Shown here: positions 55,693 through 64,000 of the stretch, one piece after another
Layout of the letters: each line of letters starts with the position of its first letter
Numbering within the stretch: the stretch's first letter is position 1
Source: Fusarium oxysporum f. sp. lycopersici 4287
Lineage: Eukaryota > Ascomycota > Sordariomycetes > Hypocreales > Nectriaceae
Assembly (NCBI RefSeq): GCF_000149955.1
Contig: NC_030989.1
Location: forward strand, 4,104,402-4,168,401
Length of the DNA stretch: 64,000 bases
Direction of reading: 5' to 3'
Program-made: the position numbers and the translations under genes
The notes under the pieces: generated by a model
The model's database searches: none
Told to the model about the DNA's origin: nothing
The model's input: the letters and a program-made list of their open reading frames with translations, nothing else

Positions 55693-57491
55693 ATGGAAGC
55701 TTCACTTCCATACCACGAGCCTTCGATAACAGTCATTGCCATTCTATCAAGCTTTCTTCTTCTTTTGAGTTTAGTCAATTATGGCCTCGATAAAATCGCA
55801 TATTGCGGTCTAATTGGCCAAATAGCGCTGGGTATTGCTTGGGGAACACCAGGTGCAAAATGGCTCTCCTGGGAGGTTGAAGATGCGATAGTGCAGCTTG
55901 GATACCTTGGTCTCATCCTCCTAGTTTTTGAAGGCAATTCGATTTCCATTGGTGCATAGACTGCTTTCTAATTTGTGTTATAGGCGGGTTGTCAACATCT
56001 TTTAGATCTCTCAAGGCTAATCTTGGTCTTTCATCCATCGTGGCTACTACTGGAATTGTTCTCCCAATCGGCCTCTCTTTTGCAGTTATGCCTATGCTTA
56101 ACGCAACTCCATTGCAATCCTTTGCTGCTGGTGCTGCTTTGTGCTCTACAAGTCTCGGTACAACGTTTACTATCCTCGGCACAAGCGGTCTTTCTGCAAC
56201 ACGTCTCGGCGTTGTTTTGACAAGTGCTGCCATGATGGATGATGTCATAGGCCTAATCATGGTCCAGGTTATCTCAAACCTCGGTGGCGATGCCTTTGAT
56301 GCCATCACAGTCGTCAGACCTGTCGTTGTCTCTCTTGGTTTTGCAATTATCATTCCTGTTCTTGGCAGATTCATCGTTCTACCTCTTACTGTTCGACTCA
56401 ATGCTTTCCGAAAGGCCAATCCGACTTATAGAATTTCAAAGATTTTCGGTATGAGTCAGACTGCTTTTGTTATTCATACCACATATCTCCTAGGTATAGT
56501 CATTGGTGCGACTTTTGCAGGCACTTCGAGCCTCTTGGCTGCTTATATAGCGGGTGCGACTATCAGTTGGTGGGATTCCGATGTTCCTCATCTCGAAGCC
56601 CGAAAGACCGATACCAATGCGACTGAAGCCACGGGAGAAAGTGTGGTTACTGAAGAGTTGGCAACCCAAGAGCCGGCTCCAGAGAGCAGGGTTCTCACAA
56701 AGGTCATGGAAGGTGGTTCAGGTGCCGAGATCTTTCACCATTACTATGAACCTGCCCTTCAACACATTCTCAAGCCTTTCTTCTTTGTGAGTTTCCCAAC
56801 TTCTAACCCATCACTGAACAAGTCTGACTGGAACTAGGCCTCTATTGGATTTTCCGTGCCCATCACAAAGCTATTCACAGGCCCCATCGTATGGCGCGGC
56901 GTGATCTACACCATCCTTATGATATTTGCCAAGCTTGCTTGTGGTCTTTGGCTTATGTCATTCGAAAACCCTTTCCGGGCTCTTGTGCAGCTTTCTCATA
57001 AACTTTCGCCCAAGCTCAAAAAGTCTTCTAAAGGATTGGTGCCTGGTGCTCAATGCGCAGACAACTCATCACCTCGCGATGGGGCTAGTGCAGCGCAGGT
57101 AGGAGAAGGACGTGATGCTGTCCCTCTGGAACCCGTCACTGACACAGATACCTCTGAGGCATCTCCACAAGTGCGTAACTCGACACCGAAGCCCGAGAAA
57201 GCCTTGTCTCTGTATCCAGCATGTATCGTTGGCATCGGCATGGTAGCTCGAGGTGAGATCGGATATCTGATCTCGGCACTGGCTGAAAGCAAGGGTATCT
57301 TTGGTGCAACGGCGGATGGCCAGTCCTCTGAGATCTTTCTGATTGTCACCTGGGCTATTACACTCTGTACGATCATTGGGCCGATCTCTGTGGGATTGAT
57401 AGTGAACAGGGTTAGAAAATTGGAGAATGGGAGTCGCAAGGCAAAGGGGGAGGGAAGGAAGAATGTCCTTGGAGCCTGGGGAGTGAGCTAG
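55693..57491 (+). CDS. CPA2-type monovalent cation/proton antiporter
   Basis: Sodium/hydrogen exchanger family protein of 565 residues with about 12 membrane segments. Exons 55693-55933, 55984-56786 and 56838-57491. The first intron (55934-55983, 50 nt) appears to be GC-AG: using donor GCAATT restores the family motif LLVFEGGLSTS exactly, while the only nearby GT would leave a 32-nt intron. The ion-binding region is MMDDVIGLIM, with the paired Asp, and GLSATRLG and GMVARGEIGYLIS are also typical. A polar loop (~residues 300-350 and 410-460) separates membrane blocks. Such proteins exchange K+ or Na+ for H+ at organelle or plasma membranes. It is convergent with the PLP/rhodanese gene. Confidence 0.9.
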
Positions 57492-57762
57492 ACTTCTCGC
57501 GACATGATCTTCGGAGTGACGAGGCTTTCACTTTATATATAAATGCCTTTGAAGCATAGTGCTTGGACAGCAGGACCATGCCTACATTGTGAGATTATTC
57601 GTCTCACCTTGACGAATTGCCAAATAGGATAGAATCTTATAAACTACATATGATTGACAATATTTACCAGTGCGCGGGATATCTAAACTTAGTTACATCC
57701 TTCTTCGTATGCTATTCGTAAGTATCTATACTAGGTACCCTCGGCCAAGCATGCCTAGACCG

Positions 57763-59722
57763 CTATAGAGAAACGCGAGCAGACTGTGACGCGCCAACAC
57801 TCAGTGCCTCCTGACTCAAATCCACCCAAGGCGATGATTCTCGAGATCCAGCCATAGGGGTTTGGTTTGAGCTCTGTCTCATCTTGTTCAATGCCTGAAA
57901 CCCACCTCTGATACTATCCGCCTCATATCCCTTGGCCCTCAAGACACTGGTTGCAACTCGAGCGCTGTCGCCATCGTAACATGTGATAAGAACTCGTCTT
58001 CCGCTGAGAAGAGACTGGACTTCTGCTCCTGGAGCCTTAAAAGCCCCATCAAGATTCTTCCATAGTGATTCCAATAGCTTTGCATCAGAGAATGGGCTTG
58101 GGGTGCCGTCTTGGACAAAAGGCATATTGACAGCGCCTGGTAGATGGAACATGCTGAAGTCGTCAGGTTGGCGTAGATCGATTATAGTAGTGTCCTGTTT
58201 GGATCTCAGAATGCTCTGTAAGTCGACGGTATTGACAGATCCTGTCTTGGGGTCGGCAAGGACCATGTCGAGAAGTGCTCCTCTGTCAACGTCAAAGAAT
58301 GCACCGAGGGCCTCGGATGCTGATCTCTCCCATTTTTCATCATACCGATACAAGTCGACTTCCAAGAGGTCCTGTGATAGTGTTAGTTCCCGCTAAAACT
58401 CTTGAGATATTAGACTTACCCCGTTCTTGATGGAGGGGAAGTAGCTCTCTCCAAGCTTGTCAAAGTACTCGTTGATGTACTGATAAGGCAGGTCACAGCA
58501 TAGGAAGACACAGTTGACAGTTCCGTCTGGTCCAGCCAGGTCTGACAGAGTACCTTCAGCCTTACGCTTTTCTATAAGCTGGTACAAACCCTTAAGGTTG
58601 AAACCTGAAGAAGGTCCACAGACGATACCGTTTCGGCAGAGATCTAACGACATGGAGAAAGAGTTGTGAGAGTCGACTTCTTCGATATGATCGACTGCCC
58701 GTTTCCAGGGAAACTGGACGGGAGCCATGAGAGCGAAGGATCGGGGGCCGGGGACTCGGTCACCGGGTGCTGTGCAAACACTGAATCGTAGTTAGTATTG
58801 ATGGCCCCGATGGATTTTATCATGCTAATGGTGGTTTGACTGACCCAAGTCGGTATACTGTAGGCTTTGCATCTTTGAAGTATGTGCCAAGTCCAGTCAT
58901 AGTTCCTGTCTCTCATTAGTTAAAAGAATTTCATAAAGGGAGTATGTTGGCGTGCCTGAGGTCCCCATGCCAGCACAGATGACGTTTATCTCTGGTAACT
59001 GCTTGTAGATTTGTGGACCAGTCCACTTGACGTGGGCATTCCAGTTCTGTTCTGATGTTAACACTAGCCTTGCATTGCGATTGACAGAAGTCCTACAAGA
59101 TCGTTCTCATATTGATTTGGGTTGATGATGGTCGCATCTGATTCTTGCGCAAGCCTTTGAGCAGCTCTGATGCCACCGCGCTCGTCGAGAGGCTCTGGCT
59201 GGGACGGACCGCCGAACAGCGTGCTATACGTATGAAGCGTTAGAGTGAAGACCTGTTTGGATGTTTATCGGTGTTCTGGTGACTCACATGTCAATGCCAA
59301 AGAACTGCATGAGTTTAAGCTTTGTTGAGCTCGTCTTGTTACTCAAGAACGCTCGAACATCATCGACTCCATGAATCGCTCGTGAAATCAATGACATGGA
59401 CAGGACAGTTGATCCAGAGCTGTACTCGACAACAGCCTTTGTCTTGCCAGGAACGACACAATTTTGAAGAAGATTCAAGGCTATCATCCAGTGAGCTAAG
59501 CATATAAAGCCCAAAACAGGGTGCCGTACCTGGCATCGCTTTGACGTTGTTCGCAGGATGCATAGTCATCATCTTGGCATAAATACGTACTCCATCTTGA
59601 CGATAGGGATTAAGCGAGTCGGGAATCTCGACAAGCGGTAGCGGCGGTGCTGTTTCTGGATCGAAGTACTTCTGGATGGAGTCTTGTCCATGGTACACGT
59701 TGAGGGGGTTGGGGCTGGCCAT
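57763..59722 (-). CDS. PLP-dependent cysteine synthase-like enzyme fused to rhodanese
   Basis: Fusion protein of 544 residues. Seven exons: 59722-59530, 59480-59288, 59223-59097, 59046-58956, 58905-58845, 58780-58420, 58371-57763; intron 4 (58906-58955, 50 nt) seems GC-AG with donor GCACGC, needed to restore GMGTSGTMTG. The N-terminal ~340 residues are a fold-type II PLP enzyme (cysteine synthase/tryptophan synthase beta family): PLP Lys61 in ANNVKAMPALN, phosphate loop EYSSGSTVLS, and GTSGTMTGLG. The motifs deviate from standard cysteine synthase (VKAMPA instead of VKDRxA). The C-terminal ~200 residues form a rhodanese domain with TIIDLRQPDDF and active-site Cys473 in LITCYDGDSA. Joining sulfide/cysteine chemistry to sulfur transfer is the likely theme. 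No targeting signal. Confidence 0.88.
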
Positions 59723-61136
59723 GTTGGAATAAGGTTATGGCTTGGAGACTGTAGAGGTAGAACCAACAGAGAACCTGGATACCAAGTAGCTATATAAGTC
59801 GGAGATCGTACTTCGCAGGCTTACCAGCCTTTTTTATTTGGCCATTGGGTGGTAGCAGGTTTTGCTCGGCATCTGCACGGAGCGTGGGATGTCAAACCGA
59901 ACAACGCATTTTCTTTCTTGAATGTAACCGTATACCAATGAAAAGACTCAATATCCATAAGAGTGCATGAGTCGCTTTACCGAGATCTTCATCGTTAGAG
60001 GGCAGATCAGAGTATCATGGATAGAGAAGATGGGGGCCACTGAGTCAAGTGGCCCTAGAGGGAAGCTCGTTGAAGTGTTTTACTCGAAATCTCTTTCTGA
60101 TCGACAAATATTCATCTCTAAATGGATTTCATCTGACGAATTACTAACAGAACTACTCTAGTAAAGCAGGTCATTAAGGTTCTTAATGCTTGTTTCGATG
60201 AGGCATTGGAGACTTGAAGTGGCGCATACGAGAAATTGACCATCAGGGTGGTGCCATTCATGAGATGAGATGCATATGGCCAAGATAATTGGTCAGATAT
60301 CGCTCGCGCAAGGAACTTTTACTCCTTCTTTTGAGTATGATTTGCAATAGCCTTGGTTATTCCCGCAAGCTTGTATCAGCGTTGGGAGAAAAGGACCCTG
60401 ATAGTTTTCCATCAAGGCGGCTCATGGTGGAGATGCTTAATATTATCCATAATTTGGGGTCCAATTAATTACTTCTAGAAACACCTTGATAGATCTTATA
60501 TTACTTCTTATTTTGTCCTCGAACGCTTACCAAAAAGATTTCCTCCATGTTTTGTGATGAGGACAGTGTTATTGAGACTGATCTGTGAGAAAGTCTATTG
60601 AGCATCGTGAAAGCCTCATAGTCATCAACGAGCATGTTTCTCGCGAATTTTCGCAAATATGCTCAATTAGCTCGTATGAGAAAGTATTGTAGCGTGTTTA
60701 GAGCTGTCTTTAATCCACGTTGCAACATTATTATTTGCAAAACCCGCGCTGTTGCAACCTTAGTTGCCGATCCCTAGCAATGACACCTTTGCGTCAGTTT
60801 AAGAGCCAATCGCACCAGACTTTATTGGACTACGAGGCTTGATTTACATAAAAGCCATTCATAACAACAAAGGGGCAATAATGGCTCAAGGTACACGATG
60901 AGGTAGTTGACAGGTAGTTGAAGCGGTGTACCTGGAAAATAACCTTGTTTCAGCCAAAAGGGTTGCTTGCTCAATGCCGATCCTTGAGCAAGTTTGAGCG
61001 AGGTTGAACGCCGCCACAGAGGGACTTGCTCACCGTCAAGGCGACTTCCGTTCCACCATCAGGATTAAAGGAACTCCCACTGCAGTTTCTCCCACATCAG
61101 CGCTTAGGAGGTCGAGTCGCCGCGACACCAAACACA
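59723..61136. other. intergenic 1.4 kb between divergent genes
   Basis: Holds the promoters of the PLP/rhodanese gene and the DHA2 transporter. No gene or repeat recognised; the 64-codon frame at 59967-60161 shows no motif. Confidence 0.5.
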
Positions 61137-63240
61137 ATGACAGAAAATCGGGAACCCGACGCCAACGCGGTCATGACCCGTGATATGGGCTCAACAAACA
61201 CTATTGTCGTTGATTCAGGCGACAATGAAAAGACCCATGAGTTCAATGAGCAGACAAATTATGTGCCAAAGCGAGCCATCATCACAGTAAGTCTCAACTC
61301 TCAAGAAACAATGACATCGCCATGCTAACTGGATCTGTAGATATTTCTCGCATGTGCAAGTGTAGATTTGCTGGCGTTGATGGACCAGACTATGCTGGCC
61401 ACCAGTTTATACATCATCGGAAATGCTTTGGGGTCAACAGCCCAGGTTTCGTGGATAGCAAGCGGATATTTCATGTAAGCATCATCAGCATCGGTGCGGG
61501 ACTATGCTAACAATAACAGAACTTCAACAGTTGGACAGCTCATGTATGGAAGGTTATCCGATATCTGGTCTCGCAAGATCATTCTGCTATTGGGCCTTGC
61601 AATATTCTTTATCGGATCACTAGCCTCATCCTTAGCGCAGTCTGTCTTGCAACTCACAATCTTCCGAGCCTTTACAGGTATTGGAGGTGGAGGGCTTATG
61701 ACCGTTGCGCAGCTCATAGTGAGCGATGTAGTCCCTCTGCGAGAGAGGGGGAAGTATCAAGGAATATTGGTGAGCTTGCTATAACCGAGGCTTGTATCAT
61801 CATGGCTAACAATATTCCAAGGGTGCCGTCGTTGCTCTCGCAAATGGCATAGGTCCCGTCATCGGAGGTGCACTCTCGTCGAGTTCTGAGGACTCTTGGC
61901 GATGGATCTTCAGGATGCAACTACCACTAACTCTATTGACGACCCTTTGTGTATTATTCTTCATGCCATTAAAGAAAGTCGAAGGAGATTGGAGACTGTG
62001 AGTTCCTTTAGGAGATGGTAGGGTTCCAACTGACGTGATAAATAGAAAGCTGAAGGCAGTCGACTTTCTGGGCATATTTCTCGCCTTGGCTGGAATGACA
62101 GTCGTTATTCTGGGATTAACTTGGGGAGGAAAAGAGTACTCCTGGAACTCCGCTCAGGTTATCGCAACATTGGTAGTGGGCACAGCTGCATCAGTTGCTT
62201 TCATGCTATGGCAGTGGAAAGGCCCTCGATATCCATTGATACCGTGTAAGAAACTCCATGCTACGATCAGAAGCATTCCCTGACAAATACGTAGTGCACA
62301 TCTTCAAGTCGAAGATCGTCAACGGCGCATGTCTGACCATGGCTATCAACGGTTGGAACTTCGTCATGCAAGTCTACTACATCCCCTCCTTTTACCAACT
62401 CGTCTACGGCTACTCCGCCACCAAATCCGGAGTAATGCTTCTCCCCATCACACTACTACAAACAGCCAGTAGCACTTTCTCTGGACTCATCGTACACTGG
62501 ATCGGTCGGTACCGTGAGTGCATCTTGTTTGGCTGGTTGTGCTGGGCTGTAGGTCTTGGCTTAATGTCAACTCTTGATGAGAATACGGGCGTTGGGAAAC
62601 AAATCGGTTATTCGGTACTAATTGGAGTGGGTGTTGGCAATACGCTGCAGCCGTGAGTTAAAATTGTGACGTTCAAGTGAGCTTTGACTGACGGTGATAG
62701 TGCGCTCATTGCTACGCCAGCTTGGGGTCGAGAGGCGTGATATGGCTGTTGTCACATCATTCCGCAAGTAAGTGACAGACCCATAACGTGTGTCGAAGAC
62801 AAATCTGACAGAACATGATAGTTTTGTGAGAAACTTGGGGGCAACATTAGGACTTGCAGTCTGCGGGACAGTTCTGTATGTCAAGCTAAAAAGCCATTTT
62901 AACCAACATTCGCTGATATCACTCCAGGAACAACGTCATAGCAGGCTCTCTATCCTCCCTTAATCTAGATAGACACGGCTCAAAGACATTGCTCGGCAAT
63001 CCTCAAACATTCCTAGACACAGTCTCACCAAGCGAAGCTGAGAAGATCCGCTCAGTTCTCATCCCAGCATACAGACAAGGATTCCGCATAATATTCCTTA
63101 TAGGCGCCGGCGTCGCAAGTCTGGCATTCGTGCTAGCGTTTTTCTTGATGCCGCAGGTTGATCTTACTCGACCGGACGACTCCCGGCTCAAGGAGGAAGG
63201 TCGCAAGGCTTATGATAAGAGAGGGAAAAGCGCGGTGTAG
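61137..63240 (+). pseudogene. DHA2-type MFS multidrug transporter with one-base frameshift
   Basis: Fourteen-helix drug:H+ antiporter family. Exons 61137-61286, 61341-61474, 61520-61769, 61822-61997, 62046-62245, 62295-62652, 62701-62767, 62822-62875, 62928-63240. Family marks: LLALMDQTMLATSLYIIGNA, QVSWIASGYF, GQLMYGRLSDIWSRK, GIGGGGLMTVAQLIVSD, and the second-half motif YSATKSGVMLLP. In exon 7 the reading frame after ALIATP hits a stop, but LGVERRDMAVVTSFR continues in the next frame: one extra base near 62,714-62,716 (ACGCCAGCTT). Without it the gene would encode 566 residues with every other junction in phase. Either a recent inactivating insertion or a sequencing error. Confidence 0.85.
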
Positions 63241-64000
63241 TGCTGGTGACGCAGGAATTACCTTTTTTCTTTTTCTTTTCTTTTTTGCGGGACTTGGTAC
63301 ACTTGAACTTTATAGACAGGGGCAGGTCTTGGCTATCAGCAATAATTCAGTATTTCTTACGGTCAGTGTGACTAGACTGACGGTATATAACGGTCAACCG
63401 TGTGTTTCGCCCCTATGTTGGCCTGGTGATGGGTTACGGAGTTTGCCACTTCCTTGTAAGGCTACAAGACCTTACAAATCATAATAGCTTGTTGATAGAC
63501 AACTGAAAACACGCAATGCATGTCCAACTGGCGAACCGGGGTTGGTTTTTCTTTAAGTTGAAGTCAACGTCTTTCCATGTCTCTGTGAGGTCCATTATGC
63601 GAGTAGGAATATAAAGCTGGATATGAAGAAAGACATCCGTAATGGCCCCTACCTATGCACGACGACAGTTATGTGCTGATCGGTTTTCCTTTTTTGTGCC
63701 TTCAACCTGATACGGCAACTGAAATCAGGAGCTGAGGTACGATTAACAAATTGTATTTTCAGCAGTACTTACTTCATGGTTCAACTATGTATTGGATGGT
63801 TGATAAAAGATCGATAATCGGGTAGATTCTGATTATTCTGAACCCTCCACGCCTCTCATCATTCTGACAGGGGTGGAATGCTGGTTTTATGTGGTCCTGG
63901 AACTGTTGAGCTGAAATGGAGCTCAACGCAACACAAACGGTCTAAAATGTGGTCTTCCCACTCTCAATGCAGTAAAGAACAACTTAACGTATTTACCCTT
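63241..64000. other. intergenic to window end
   Basis: No gene seen in the last 760 bp; starts with a pyrimidine-rich ttttttctttttcttttctt tract past the transporter stop. Confidence 0.5.

Overview
This is a window of nuclear DNA from a filamentous ascomycete; gene content and style point to Fusarium or a close Sordariomycete relative, but this is inferred without any database search. Most genes are split by 48-65 nt introns with fungal donor and branch signals, there are two intron-containing tRNA-Ser(CGA) genes, two Zn2Cys6 regulators, a Clr5-domain gene, a secreted tyrosinase, an extracellular intradiol dioxygenase and two rhodopsin-like fungal membrane proteins. Two runs of N (100 and 142 bases) are assembly gaps. 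No polyketide synthase, non-ribosomal peptide synthetase or terpene synthase is present, so this is accessory metabolism rather than a classical secondary-metabolite cluster.

Left part (1-14.5 kb): a small beta-trefoil-like protein, an arylamine N-acetyltransferase, an unknown 381-aa protein, then a compact set of RidA, aldehyde dehydrogenase, DUF1338/HglS-type 2-oxoadipate dioxygenase and a second RidA. This resembles a route through imine, semialdehyde and 2-oxoadipate intermediates. A GPI-type DUF7136 wall protein, a tRNA-Ser and a divergent paralogue of succinate dehydrogenase subunit C follow.

Middle (14.8-35.5 kb): extracellular intradiol dioxygenase (signal peptide falls in an assembly gap), an unfamiliar five-exon 446-aa protein, the second tRNA-Ser, a short protein resembling fungal N-terminal signalling domains, an unknown membrane-anchored protein, an AANAT-like GNAT acetyltransferase, then a DAL5-type MFS transporter, a Zn2Cys6 regulator and a 3-hydroxyacyl-CoA dehydrogenase that could form one catabolic unit, and a tyrosinase.

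Right part (37-64 kb): a rhodopsin-domain membrane protein, a Clr5-domain locus whose reading frame looks broken, an 11-exon amino acid permease, a nitrilase-family hydrolase, a Zn2Cys6 regulator and a secreted YtcJ-type amidohydrolase (together a plausible nitrogen-scavenging block), a second rhodopsin-domain protein, a CPA2 cation/proton antiporter, a PLP-enzyme/rhodanese fusion and a DHA2 drug-efflux transporter carrying a one-base frameshift. Three introns appear to use GC-AG instead of GT-AG borders. Exon borders were worked out by hand from splice signals and phase, so individual junctions may be off.
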